DNA of 23,854 nt from JBBKWJ01 sp037968895. Lineage in GTDB: Bacteria; Actinomycetota; Acidimicrobiia; Acidimicrobiales; SZUA-35. The notes beneath the pieces were generated by a model. That model saw nothing but the letters and a program-made list of their open reading frames with translations, searched no databases and was not told the DNA's origin. Each line of letters begins with the position of its first letter. Position 1 is the stretch's first letter. The translations under genes were made by a program, and so were the position numbers. Location of the stretch: contig JBBKWJ010000019.1 in assembly GCA_037968895.1 (NCBI GenBank), forward strand, positions 1 to 23,854, given 5' to 3'. Shown piece by piece: positions 14,034-22,459 of this stretch.

Positions 14034-14814
14034 GGGAGTCTCTCCGATCGGCTTCGGTCTTGAAGGCCGGTGCCCACCCGGAGTAGCTGCGGAAGGCGCG
14101 GGTGATGGCGCTATCGCTCATGCCGAGTTGGACGAAGTGGTCGGCGAGCGCCTTAGTGTTCGGTGATTCCATCGGCCCAAAGCAGCCGTAGCAGCCGCGG
14201 TTATAGGTGGGGCACAATGCGTTGCAGCCACCCTGGGTCACGGGGCCGAGGCACGGGGTTCCGTTGGCAACCATGATGCAAGGGGTGCCCCTTGATTTAC
14301 ATTGCACGCAAACGCTCGTAGTCGAGATCCGTGCTGGCCGACCGGTGAGATGGGCGACAATTACTTCAACCAGCTGGCCCCGATCTATCGGACAGCCGCG
14401 GAGTTCGAAGTCGACCGTCACGTGATCGGCAATCGGTGTTGACGTTGACAGGGTCGAGATGAACTCGGGCTTGGCGTAGACAATGCGAACAAACTCATCA
14501 ACGTCGGCGCCGTTGCGAAGGGCTTGAATACCACCTGAGGTGGCACAGGCGCCGATCGTGATGAGCACAGCCGATTGGTCACGAATCTCTTGGATCCTTT
14601 CGAGGTCATGGGGCGTCGTGATCGAACCCTCGACCAGTGAGACGTCGTACGGACCGTCTCGCATGCCGCTCGATGCTTCGGGGAAGTAGGCGATGTCGAG
14701 TGCTCCCGCAACCGCGAGGAGCTCGTCTTCACAGTCGAGCAAACTCAACTGGCAGCCATCGCACGAGGCGAACTTCCACACCGCCAGCGTGGGTTTCTTG
14801 GTGGTCGTGGTCAT
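14023..14814 (-). CDS. hyhS: group 3b [NiFe]-hydrogenase small (delta) subunit
   Basis: This 263-residue protein relays electrons from the active site. The proximal [4Fe-4S] ligands are Cys18 and Cys21 (KFASCDGCQ), Cys90 (IGACATSGG) and Cys141 (RGCPIDRGQ). Eight more cysteines (169, 172, 179, 188, 197, 201, 208, 211) in CVQCKSRGTPC and GGCNALCPTYNRGCYGCFG fit two further clusters. It has no twin-arginine signal, as expected for a cytosolic enzyme. An upstream extension of the frame to 14934 is antisense to the gamma gene. The start at 14814 (MTTTTKKPTLAVWKF) lies 5 bp after the gamma stop and fits the family N-terminus. Confidence 0.96.
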   Translation of the reverse strand: MTTTTKKPTLAVWKFASCDGCQLSLLDCEDELLAVAGALDIAYFPEASSGMRDGPYDVSLVEGSITTPHDLERIQEIRDQSAVLITIGACATSGGIQALRNGADVDEFVRIVYAKPEFISTLSTSTPIADHVTVDFELRGCPIDRGQLVEVIVAHLTGRPARISTTSVCVQCKSRGTPCIMVANGTPCLGPVTQGGCNALCPTYNRGCYGCFGPMESPNTKALADHFVQLGMSDSAITRAFRSYSGWAPAFKTEADRRDSHGL

Positions 14815-14819
14815 GTTGA

Positions 14820-15695
14820 TCAGAGCTCCTTGACCCGGTGGAACATGCCGATATCGGCGTAGCTCATGACGGGTCCATCTCGGCAGACGAGCACGGGCCC
14901 CAATTGACAGTGTCCGCACAGCCCGTTGCCGCATTGCATGTTTCGTTCAAGGGTGAGCCAGATTCGTTCGGGCCGTACGCCGAGGTCGATGAGTCGAAGG
15001 GCGGTGAAGTGCATCATTACGTCTGGTCCGCAGACGAAGGCCGTGGTATCGGCCCAATCGAGCGTGACCCCATCCGAGCTTGCGTTCGAGGAGGGAGCGA
15101 GTCTGTCAGGAACGAGGCCAACCCCACCGCTCCATTCGTCGTTCCCAACATCGACGGTGAGATCGAGTTCGAGTCCCTGCATCTTCCAGTCGGCGAGGTC
15201 CTCGGTGAAGACGAGGTCATCGGGTGTCTTTGCGCCATACACGAGCGCAAGTCGATCGAACCGTTCGATGCGGTTGACAAGCTCGTCGAGGGCGGCGCGC
15301 AGCGGAGCAATGCCAAGGCCTCCCGCAACCACGAGGTGATGGCGTGTGTCTGACTGGGCGATCGGCCAAGCGTTGCCAAAGGGCCCCCTGACTGTGATCT
15401 GACCACCGACGGGCGTATCTACAAGGGCATTGGTAATCGGCCCCGCCCGTCGAATCGTGTACGCGTGGTGCTTGGTTGCTCGTGTGGTCGAGCTGATCGA
15501 GATCGCAGCCTCACCAACGCCGAACGCGCCGAGCATCGATACTTGGGCGGGAGCGAAGTCGGGGAGTGCACCGTCTACCGGGGTGACGAGGAGCGTGGTG
15601 ATGCCAGGCGTTTCGTCAATCTTGTCAATCACTTCGTACGGTCGCGGTACGAGAAGCGGGGAGAGCGCGAGAGGGGTCGTCGAGGTCGTGGTCAT
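14820..15695 (-). CDS. hyhG: group 3b hydrogenase FAD/NAD(P)-binding gamma subunit
   Basis: This 291-residue protein is related to ferredoxin-NADP reductase and dihydroorotate dehydrogenase electron-transfer subunits (PyrK). It exchanges electrons with NAD(P). It shows a FAD-binding barrel (GVGEAAISISS at 59-69, YTIRRAGPITNAL at 79-91), the nucleotide-binding motif VVAGGLGIAPLRAAL (122-136), and a C-terminal [2Fe-2S] site with Cys255, Cys260, Cys263 and Cys271 (CGNGLCGHC). The start ATG overlaps the beta stop (ATGA). The frame stays open far upstream, but that part is antisense to the beta gene and is excluded. Confidence 0.94.
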   Translation of the reverse strand: MTTTSTTPLALSPLLVPRPYEVIDKIDETPGITTLLVTPVDGALPDFAPAQVSMLGAFGVGEAAISISSTTRATKHHAYTIRRAGPITNALVDTPVGGQITVRGPFGNAWPIAQSDTRHHLVVAGGLGIAPLRAALDELVNRIERFDRLALVYGAKTPDDLVFTEDLADWKMQGLELDLTVDVGNDEWSGGVGLVPDRLAPSSNASSDGVTLDWADTTAFVCGPDVMMHFTALRLIDLGVRPERIWLTLERNMQCGNGLCGHCQLGPVLVCRDGPVMSYADIGMFHRVKEL

Positions 15696-16810
15696 GACTG
15701 TGCCCCCAGTGCCTTGACCTCTTCGGTGAGATCGATACCAACCGGACACCACGTGATGCAGCGGCCACAGCCAACACAGCCCGATTCGTCGTATTGGTCG
15801 ATCCAGGTGCCGAGTTTGTGCGTCAGCCACTGGCGATAGCGGGACGATGCAGACGAGCGGTTTGGTGCTGGGCCGAGAAGGGAGTAGTCGAGGCTGAAGC
15901 ACGAATCCCAAACACGCCACCGTTCGCTGTGTTCGCCGGTGAGGTCGGTGATGTCCTCAAGGTTGGTACAGAAGCAGGTTGGACACGCGAGTGTGCAGTT
16001 GCCACACGTCAGGCAGCGTTCGGCGACAACGTCCCAGTAGTCACTATCGAGTCGCTCGTAGAGGAGCTCTTTGATGCCGTTGGTGTCGAGTTGGCGGGTG
16101 ATGCGTTTTTCGGCCTCGGTCACCACGGCTTCGGCGGCGGTGATGTCGGCCTCCGTCGCAGCCGAGTCTGCAATGGTGAGCAGAACGTCGTTGCCGAGTA
16201 CGGAGCCTGCCTCGGCCACGTAACGAACCGCCGCGCCATCGACGAGTTCGGTGAGGGCGAGATCGAAACCGGGCCCTGCGCCGGGACCGGTTCCCATCGA
16301 GGGGCAGAAGCACGTCTCGGCCGGATCCCCACAATTGACGACCACGAAGAAGACGTCACGGCGATTGGCGCCATAAGAAGGGTCGGGGTGCTCGGCATCG
16401 AGCAACACACGATCCTGCTTGTGAATCGCAGCGAGCTCGCACGGCTTCATACCAAGGAAGGCGCGTTTGGCGGGCTCGGTCTCTGCCATTTCAACTTCCA
16501 ATGCTCCTGTCGCGGAGCGGGTCATCGTCCACACTTTCGTTCTTGGCGGGTGGAGCAATGACTTCCACGAGTCCGGGCCAACCGCGTAGCCGAAGCGAGC
16601 GTCGTCGTTGCGCGAAGCGAGCCGGTATGACCCGCCCGATTGCTCGTCGGTCACGCCGATCGGAAGGTCGTCAACACTTCGGAGAAGATCGTGCGCAATA
16701 ACCCCGTCGCGAACCTGAGGGCCGTAGACATCGAATCCTCTCGTGGTGAGCGCATCGATCAGTTTGCCGAGGCCGGCGAGGTCGAGAACTCGAGCTGTGC
16801 TGTCGGTCAT
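15692..16810 (-). CDS. hyhB: group 3b hydrogenase iron-sulfur beta subunit
   Basis: This 372-residue electron-transfer subunit has two C-terminal ferredoxin-type motifs: Cys266, 269, 272 and 276 (CLTCGNCTLAC), and Cys345, 348, 351 and 355 (CVGCGRCITWC). They are followed by PVGIDLTEE, typical of the 4Fe-4S dicluster subunit of sulfhydrogenase-type enzymes. Additional cysteines at 124, 160, 167 and 169 (NCGDPAETCFC) are also typical of this family. The start at 16810 (MTDSTARVLDL) is preceded by GGGGG with a 6-nt gap. A longer frame to 16903 lacks a ribosome binding site. This is the first gene of the ten-gene hydrogenase operon, so the promoter should lie in 16811-17016. Confidence 0.94.
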   Translation of the reverse strand: MTDSTARVLDLAGLGKLIDALTTRGFDVYGPQVRDGVIAHDLLRSVDDLPIGVTDEQSGGSYRLASRNDDARFGYAVGPDSWKSLLHPPRTKVWTMTRSATGALEVEMAETEPAKRAFLGMKPCELAAIHKQDRVLLDAEHPDPSYGANRRDVFFVVVNCGDPAETCFCPSMGTGPGAGPGFDLALTELVDGAAVRYVAEAGSVLGNDVLLTIADSAATEADITAAEAVVTEAEKRITRQLDTNGIKELLYERLDSDYWDVVAERCLTCGNCTLACPTCFCTNLEDITDLTGEHSERWRVWDSCFSLDYSLLGPAPNRSSASSRYRQWLTHKLGTWIDQYDESGCVGCGRCITWCPVGIDLTEEVKALGAQS

Positions 16811-17016
16811 GGCGTACCCCCAGACGTGGCCAAGGCCGTGCAGCCACACATCTACTGTGGTGCACACCGGCGGGTTTTCGACATGGCATTTGGTCCCAAT
16901 CACGCCACTAAAGGAGCGAGAGGACCAAGGTCTCTAGCTGCACTCTGACCTCACCCTTACGTTGTAAGACGGTTGTTCGAGTCCGAATGATCTCCTACGG
17001 GTAAAAGGGGAGTCGG
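16811..17016. promoter_or_regulatory. divergent intergenic region between hydrogenase and importer operons
   Basis: This 206-bp region must hold the promoters of both the hyh operon (left) and the liv operon (right). A perfect inverted repeat, CTTAC-GTT-GTAAG, lies at 16956-16968. A second, TTGGTCC (16890-16896) with GGACCAA (16922-16928), has a 25-bp spacer, so the arms are about three helical turns apart. A weak plus-strand promoter candidate is TTGTTC at 16973 with TACGGG at 16996 (17-bp spacing). No strong consensus promoter and no recognised oxygen-regulator box (FNR/DosR) was identified with confidence. Regulatory function is inferred from position and symmetry. Confidence 0.4.
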
Positions 17017-17829
17017 TTGAGCGAGACGAACGAGGGAGTCCTCTCGATTCAGAATCTCGAGGTGGTGTACAGCGATGTGATCCTCGCCATCCGTGGGGTA
17101 AGCCTCGATGTTGCCAGCGGCACAATCGTTGCACTCCTCGGTGCCAACGGTGCAGGCAAGACCACGATTCTGCGTGCCATTAGCGGACTGCTCGGAACCC
17201 ACCGGGGCCGGATCACCAAGGGCTCGATCACCCTCGATGGCGTCGACATCTCCAGCCGCTCGACGGCGAGTGTTGTTGGCCACGGGCTCGCGCAGGTTAT
17301 GGAGGGACGACGAATCTTTCCTGACCTCACTGTGCAAGAGAATCTTCGAGCAGGGGCGCTTGTACGCCGTCCAGGGCGGGAGGAGCTTGAAGAAGCCTAC
17401 GACTCCGTCCTCGCGCTCTTTCCTGTTCTCAAAGATCGCTGGGACAGTTCCGCCGGCTACCTCTCCGGCGGCGAGCAACAGATGTTGGCGATTGGGCAGG
17501 CACTGATGTCAAAGCCCCGGATGCTGTTGCTTGACGAGCCGTCACTCGGACTAGCGCCACTCATCATTGAACAGATTCGCGATGTCATCGCCGACATCAA
17601 CCGAGGCGGCACCGGTGTGTTGTTGATCGAGCAGAACGCACAGATGGCGCTGTCGATTGCCGATCACGCGTACATCCTGGAGAACGGCAAGGTCGCCAAA
17701 GCCGGGTCAGCCTCGGAGTTGCGAGATGACAAAGACATCCAAGAGTTCTACTTGGGAATGGGTGAGGGCGGACGGACTCGGCTCGACCAAGTGAAGAGCT
17801 ACCGGCGTCATCGAAGCTGGAGTTCATGA
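17017..17829 (+). CDS. livF: branched-chain amino acid-type ABC transporter ATPase (LivF)
   Basis: This 270-residue ATPase of the hydrophobic amino acid/carboxylate importer class energises uptake as a partner of LivG. It has Walker A GANGAGKT (42-49), signature LSGGEQQ (149-155), Walker B MLLLDEP (169-175) and the LivF-typical VMEGRRIFPDLTVQENL (94-110). The start is TTG at 17017, supported by a GGGGAG ribosome binding site 4 nt upstream; no in-frame ATG fits the conserved N-terminus. The tail of about 20 residues after YLGMG is basic and slightly longer than usual. It is the first gene of a coupled operon, and its stop overlaps the livG ATG. Confidence 0.93.
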   Translation: MSETNEGVLSIQNLEVVYSDVILAIRGVSLDVASGTIVALLGANGAGKTTILRAISGLLGTHRGRITKGSITLDGVDISSRSTASVVGHGLAQVMEGRRIFPDLTVQENLRAGALVRRPGREELEEAYDSVLALFPVLKDRWDSSAGYLSGGEQQMLAIGQALMSKPRMLLLDEPSLGLAPLIIEQIRDVIADINRGGTGVLLIEQNAQMALSIADHAYILENGKVAKAGSASELRDDKDIQEFYLGMGEGGRTRLDQVKSYRRHRSWSS

Positions 17830-18614
17830 TGACCAACCAATCAGTCAAACCGTTGCTTGAGGTGCGAGATGTTTCACTCGCTTTCGGTGGCGTCCAAGCA
17901 CTGACCGACGTCAGCTATGAGGTCAACGAAGGCGAGCTCTTCGCTGTCATCGGGCCGAATGGTGCGGGCAAAACGTCGATCTTCAACTGCCTCAACGCCG
18001 TCTACAAGCCGCAGACGGGATCGGCCAAGCTCGACGGAGTCGAACTCCTCGACCTGAAGCCAGCCGACACTGCCGAGCTGGGAATTGCTCGAACGTTTCA
18101 GAACCTCGCGTTGTTCACGAACCTCTCCGTAATTGACAACCTGATGTTGGGACGTCATCACTTGTTGAACGCCGGGCCGATCTCTGGACCGTTGTGGTGG
18201 GGCAAGGCTCGGAAAGAGGAACGGATACAGCGGCAACGGTGTGCTGAGATTGCCGACCTGCTCGATCTCGCTGACTACGGAAGCATGCCAGTCGGCGCAC
18301 TGCCCTATGGCGTGCAGAAGAGGATCGAGCTTGGTCGAGCTGTTGCCATGGAACCGCGCCTACTGCTTCTCGACGAGCCGGTGGCCGGAATGAACCAGGA
18401 AGAAACCGAAGATACCGCGCGTCACATCCTCCAGCTGCGCCGGGAACTCGGCATCGCCACGATTCTTGTTGAACACCAAATGGATCTTGTCATGGACCTC
18501 GCTGATCGAGTGATGGTCCTGAACTTCGGCTCAGTGGTTGCAATCGGAACACCAAACGACATTCAGCAGCACCCGAAAGTCCATGAGGTCTACCTAGGAG
18601 GCGCGGAGGCATGA
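17826..18614 (+). CDS. livG: branched-chain amino acid-type ABC transporter ATPase (LivG)
   Basis: This 262-residue second ATPase of the importer has Walker A GPNGAGKT (43-50), the LivG-specific GIARTFQNLALFTNLSVIDNL segment at about 86-106, the signature-region variant LPYGVQKRIELGRA (159-172), Walker B LLLLDEPVAGMN (179-190), and the switch histidine in LVEHQMD. The signature LPYGVQ replaces the more usual LSYGxQ, a mild and common variation. It starts at the first ATG of ATGATG overlapping livF and ends in an ATGA overlap with the acyl-CoA synthetase gene, which argues for a single transcript. Confidence 0.93.
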   Translation: MMTNQSVKPLLEVRDVSLAFGGVQALTDVSYEVNEGELFAVIGPNGAGKTSIFNCLNAVYKPQTGSAKLDGVELLDLKPADTAELGIARTFQNLALFTNLSVIDNLMLGRHHLLNAGPISGPLWWGKARKEERIQRQRCAEIADLLDLADYGSMPVGALPYGVQKRIELGRAVAMEPRLLLLDEPVAGMNQEETEDTARHILQLRRELGIATILVEHQMDLVMDLADRVMVLNFGSVVAIGTPNDIQQHPKVHEVYLGGAEA

Positions 18615-20437
18615 ACGCAGCCGTTGTGAAACCAGCCGACGTCGCGACCGACGTAGCTTCATTGCCAGCGATGCTGCTGGCTCGAGCCGCCAGCACTCCG
18701 GACGGAACAGCACTCCGCCACCACGATCTCGGCATCTGGGTCGCCCACACATGGAGTGACTACGCCACCAGCGCGGCCAGGATCGGGGTCGCACTATCCA
18801 AGCTCGGTGTCGGTGTCGGCGACCGAGTTGCGATCCATAGTGAGAATCGTCCCGAGTGGCTGTTCAGCGACATCGGTGCCCAAGGGATTGGAGCGGTTCC
18901 TGTTGGAATCTATCCAACATCGCCGCCGGCCGAGGTTGAATACCTGCTCGGGCACAGTGAGGCGTCGGTGCTGATCGCCGAAGACGAAGAGCAGCTCGAC
19001 AAGATCCTCGAAGTGAGGCATCGACTGCCCCTCCTTCGCCACATCGTTGTCATTGATTCGAGGACAACAATGCAGCATCTCGACGACCCGCAGATCATGA
19101 CGTTCGCTGAACTCGAATCCATGGGCGCCAGCCACGAAGACCAATGGCGCGAGAAAGTAGTCGAGCTTGACCCAGACGGCGTCGCCTTGATCGTGTATAC
19201 CTCCGGCACAACTGGCCCTCCCAAGGGTGCGATGCTGAGCCACCGCAATCTGGTGGCCGCGGCCGATGCGTTTAACAAAGCGTTCGAATCGAGCGACCGT
19301 GACGAGGTTCTCTCGTACCTCCCGCTGTGCCATATTGCCGAGCGACTGAGTTCGGCGATTAATGCGCTTCGAGGCGGCTACGTAGTCAACTTCGGTCGAG
19401 GCGGTCAGTTCTTTGCGAAGGACTTGCGCGATGTCCAGCCGACAATCTTCCTTGGCGTTCCCCGAGTCTGGGAGAAGATGGCCGCCACCGTCGAGATCCG
19501 TATGAACGACGCGTCTCGACTAAAGCGCAGTCTCTACCGTACGGCCGTAAAACGGAGCCGTATCCATGCCAGGGATCAGATGGATGGTCGGTCGAGCCCG
19601 CTCAGTCGGCTCGTGATGTTCGTGCTTTGGCTCGTCGTGTTTCGGTCGCTTCGAGACAAGCTTGGACTCCGACGGGTTCGAGTTGCCCTGTCTGGCGCCG
19701 CACCGATAGCCCCACAACTTCTGGAGTTTTTCTGGGCGATCGGTGTTCAGGTCCGAGAGGGATACGGCCAGACCGAGAACACCGCAGTTGCCACCTACAC
19801 CCCAGCGGATGACGTTCGCCTTGGCAAGGTTGGCAAGGCGTTGCCAGGGGTTGAGATTCGGATCGACGAGAGCGGTGAGATCCTCACTCGTTCGGCCTGC
19901 AACTTCGTTGGCTACCTGAAGAACCCAGAGGCAACGGCGGAGACGCTTGACGCTGAGGGATGGCTCCGGACCGGTGACGTTGGAGAACTTGACGCCGCTG
20001 GCTTCCTCACGATCACCGATCGGGTCAAAGACCTGATCATCACCGCCGGCGGCAAGAACATCTCACCGAGCGAAATCGAGAATCAACTAAAGGTCTCGTC
20101 GTATATCCGCGAGGCGATTGTCATCGGTGACAAGCAGAAGTACCTCGTCGCATTGATTGGCATTGAGCTCGACACCGTGGGTGATTGGGCAACCAGGCGC
20201 GGACTTCCGTACACGACCTACTCCGATCTCACGTCCAAACCGGAAGTCCTTGCGCTCATCACCGAAGTAGTCGAGCACGCGAATCGTGACCTCGCTCGCG
20301 TTGAGCAGATCAAGGCGTTTCGACTCCTCGCCCGTGAGCTTGATCACGAGGGTGGCGAACTCACCGCAACGCAAAAAGTGAAACGCCGGTCCATTGAGAA
20401 GGACTTCGGCGATCTCATCCAGGAGATGTATCGATGA
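18611..20437 (+). CDS. fadD: long-chain-type acyl-CoA synthetase (AMP-forming)
   Basis: This 608-residue adenylate-forming enzyme joins a carboxylic acid to coenzyme A through an acyl-AMP. It has the P-loop YTSGTTGPPKG (196-206), GYGQTEN (384-390), WLRTGD (451-456), the hinge-region segment DRVKDLIITAGGKNISP (470-486) and the C-terminal catalytic Lys589 in TATQKVKRR. Its overall architecture resembles the FadD15-like long-chain group (about 600 residues), though the acid cannot be read from sequence. It sits between the ATPase and permease genes of an ABC importer, with ATGA overlaps on both sides, so transport and activation are probably coupled. A membrane-proximal role is possible: residues 332-347 are hydrophobic (SRLVMFVLWLVVFRSL). 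Confidence 0.93.
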   Translation: MNAAVVKPADVATDVASLPAMLLARAASTPDGTALRHHDLGIWVAHTWSDYATSAARIGVALSKLGVGVGDRVAIHSENRPEWLFSDIGAQGIGAVPVGIYPTSPPAEVEYLLGHSEASVLIAEDEEQLDKILEVRHRLPLLRHIVVIDSRTTMQHLDDPQIMTFAELESMGASHEDQWREKVVELDPDGVALIVYTSGTTGPPKGAMLSHRNLVAAADAFNKAFESSDRDEVLSYLPLCHIAERLSSAINALRGGYVVNFGRGGQFFAKDLRDVQPTIFLGVPRVWEKMAATVEIRMNDASRLKRSLYRTAVKRSRIHARDQMDGRSSPLSRLVMFVLWLVVFRSLRDKLGLRRVRVALSGAAPIAPQLLEFFWAIGVQVREGYGQTENTAVATYTPADDVRLGKVGKALPGVEIRIDESGEILTRSACNFVGYLKNPEATAETLDAEGWLRTGDVGELDAAGFLTITDRVKDLIITAGGKNISPSEIENQLKVSSYIREAIVIGDKQKYLVALIGIELDTVGDWATRRGLPYTTYSDLTSKPEVLALITEVVEHANRDLARVEQIKAFRLLARELDHEGGELTATQKVKRRSIEKDFGDLIQEMYR

Positions 20438-21330
20438 CCGACTTTCTCCAACTGTGTTTCGCCGGTGTCGCCCTCGGCGCTCGATATGCGCTTGTGGCGT
20501 TGGGCTTTGTTGTTATTCACAGGGCGACCGGTGTCATAAACTTCGCCCAAGGCTCCATTGTGGCGCTCGGCGCCTACCTGACCTTCAACGCTCACCAAAC
20601 ATGGGGACTCCCGTTTTTCGTCGCGATGCTCGTCGGCATCATCGGAACGGCGGCGGTCGGCCTCATCGTCGAGCGAGTGTTACTTCGGCGGATGGCTGGC
20701 CAACCGGTCTTCTCGGTCATCATGGTCACGATCGGCCTGCTCTTCGTCATCGATCAGGTCATCACAATGATCTGGGGTCAGGACGCACAGAACCTCGGTG
20801 ATCCGTGGGGGATCGACACGGTTAAGGCTGGCGACATCGTCATGGCGGTCGTCGACCTGTGGGCCATCGGACTCTCGTTCGTCGTCGTGCTTCTCTTCTT
20901 CTTGTTCTTCCGCTTCAGCGGCACCGGACTAGCAATGCGGGCCGTTGCCATCGATGAAGAGGCGGCGATGGCGAGAGGTATCTCAGTCCGTCGTGTAGTC
21001 GCAACCGCGTGGGCCATCTCTGGCGCAGTCGCTGCGGTTGCGGGCGTCACGCTCGGATCGGGTCCGGCGGCACTCCGACCGACAATCGGCCTGATTGCAC
21101 TCGCCGCCTTCCCCGCCATGATCCTTGGCGGGCTTGACTCGCCGCTCGGCGCAGTGCTCGGTGGATTCATCATCGGTGTCACCCAGACACTCACGGCTGG
21201 CTATCAGCCGACGCATGCAAGTTGGCTGGGCCAGGACTTCCAATCGGTAACACCGTACGCAGTCATGATTCTGATCTTGATGGTGCGTCCATACGGGCTC
21301 TTCGGAAAGAAAGAGGTGGAACGCCTGTGA
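20434..21330 (+). CDS. livH: branched-chain amino acid-type ABC transporter permease (LivH)
   Basis: This 298-residue inner-membrane permease has multiple hydrophobic segments. It shows the LivH family sequence VIHRATGVINFAQGSIVALGAY (about 29-50), GTGLAMRAVAIDEEAAMARGI in the cytoplasmic coupling region (about 164-184), and a C-terminal GGLDSPLGAVLGGFIIGV. It forms the translocation channel with LivM. The coupling motif EEAAMARGI corresponds to the EAA-like loop contacted by the ATPases. The start ATG overlaps the synthetase stop, and its TGA overlaps the LivM GTG (GTGA). Confidence 0.92.
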   Translation: MTDFLQLCFAGVALGARYALVALGFVVIHRATGVINFAQGSIVALGAYLTFNAHQTWGLPFFVAMLVGIIGTAAVGLIVERVLLRRMAGQPVFSVIMVTIGLLFVIDQVITMIWGQDAQNLGDPWGIDTVKAGDIVMAVVDLWAIGLSFVVVLLFFLFFRFSGTGLAMRAVAIDEEAAMARGISVRRVVATAWAISGAVAAVAGVTLGSGPAALRPTIGLIALAAFPAMILGGLDSPLGAVLGGFIIGVTQTLTAGYQPTHASWLGQDFQSVTPYAVMILILMVRPYGLFGKKEVERL

Positions 21331-22439
21331 CTGCAATCGCACGACGCCGCGATTCGGCGAATTCGGGGATGCTGCTCGGGCATCTTGACAACGTCGGAAT
21401 CTGGCGGTCTGGCTGGCGCAAGGCGGCCTTCACCTTCGGACTTTTTGTCTACCTTGCGGCACCGCTTATGTTGTCCGACTTCCAGCTCTCGGTCATCGAC
21501 TACGCCGGTATCGCAGCCATAGGTGCCATCGGTCTTAACGTGCTCACGGGCTACACCGGTCAGATCTCGCTGGGCCACGGTTTCTTCCTCGGTGCTGGCG
21601 CCTATACGGCGGCCTACGTCGGTGGCGAGCTTGACCTGCCGTTGCCAATTTGGCTCGCGGCGTGTGCCTTGATCGGCGCGCTCGTTGGCTTGGTCATCGG
21701 GCCGTTCGCGCTCCGGTTGCGGGGGAGCTACCTCGCAATCATCACGCTCGGACTGGTCTTCATTGGCCAACACGTGTTTGAAAACTGGGACAGCGTCACT
21801 GGCGGACTTAACGGCAAGAACGTAACCGCCCCGGTTGCGCTTGGGCCGATTGACTTTGCCGACCTCAACCTTGTTGGCAAAGAGTTCAGCCGTGAGGGCG
21901 GCTACTTCTATCTGATCTGGGCGCTTGTTGCTCTCGTTGCCCTGCTCGTGAAGAACCTGATTCGAACCCGCCTCGGACGTGCCTTTCAGGCCGTCCGAGA
22001 CCGCGACGCTGCGGCCGAAGTGATCGGCGTTCGATTGGCCCGAACGAAAGTGATGTCGTTCGTCGTCTCCAGCTCGCTCGCCGGTCTTGCTGGTGGCATG
22101 TACGGCTCGTTTCAACGATTCGTTAACCCCGAAGAGTTCGGGCTGTTCTTGTCGATCGAGTTTCTGGCCATGATCGTCGTTGGTGGCGCCGCAACCGTCT
22201 ATGGCCCCATTCTTGGCGCCCTCTTCATTACGACTGTCCCCTTCTTAATCGAGGAGTGGAGCGATCGAATCCCTGGTGTCGCCACCCAGGCTGGCGAGTC
22301 AGGCATCACCGTTTTTGCACTCAACCAGGCGCTGTTTGGTGTGTTGATTATTGGCTTCCTCGTGCTCGAGCCTCGCGGTTTGGCTGCGCTCTGGATGCGA
22401 ATACGCACCTACTTCCAAGCCTGGCCGTTCTCGTATTGA
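21327..22439 (+). CDS. livM: branched-chain amino acid-type ABC transporter permease (LivM)
   Basis: This 370-residue permease is the partner of LivH. It has several membrane segments and the LivM landmarks GYTGQISLGHGFFLGAGAYTAA, LRLRGSYLAIITLGLVFI, GRAFQAVRDRDAAAEVIGV (cytoplasmic coupling loop) and GGAATVYGPILGALF. The frame is open back to an ATG at 21222 inside livH. I choose GTG at 21327 because it overlaps the livH stop (GTGA) and has an AGAGGTGG ribosome binding site about 8 nt upstream. The hydrophilic N-terminal 30 residues before the first membrane span are normal for the family. Confidence 0.92.
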   Translation: MTAIARRRDSANSGMLLGHLDNVGIWRSGWRKAAFTFGLFVYLAAPLMLSDFQLSVIDYAGIAAIGAIGLNVLTGYTGQISLGHGFFLGAGAYTAAYVGGELDLPLPIWLAACALIGALVGLVIGPFALRLRGSYLAIITLGLVFIGQHVFENWDSVTGGLNGKNVTAPVALGPIDFADLNLVGKEFSREGGYFYLIWALVALVALLVKNLIRTRLGRAFQAVRDRDAAAEVIGVRLARTKVMSFVVSSSLAGLAGGMYGSFQRFVNPEEFGLFLSIEFLAMIVVGGAATVYGPILGALFITTVPFLIEEWSDRIPGVATQAGESGITVFALNQALFGVLIIGFLVLEPRGLAALWMRIRTYFQAWPFSY

Positions 22440-22459
22440 CCCTATGAAAGGCAACGAAC

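Noticed and set aside
16960..16998. TTCGAGTCC resembling a tRNA T-loop near 16975
   Set aside because: The flanking bases do not form a 5-bp T stem, and no anticodon arm or acceptor stem can be drawn. Not a tRNA.
21204..22115. 303-residue minus-strand frame under livM
   Set aside because: It is antisense to a permease with clear family motifs, and its charged, low-complexity composition is typical of shadows.
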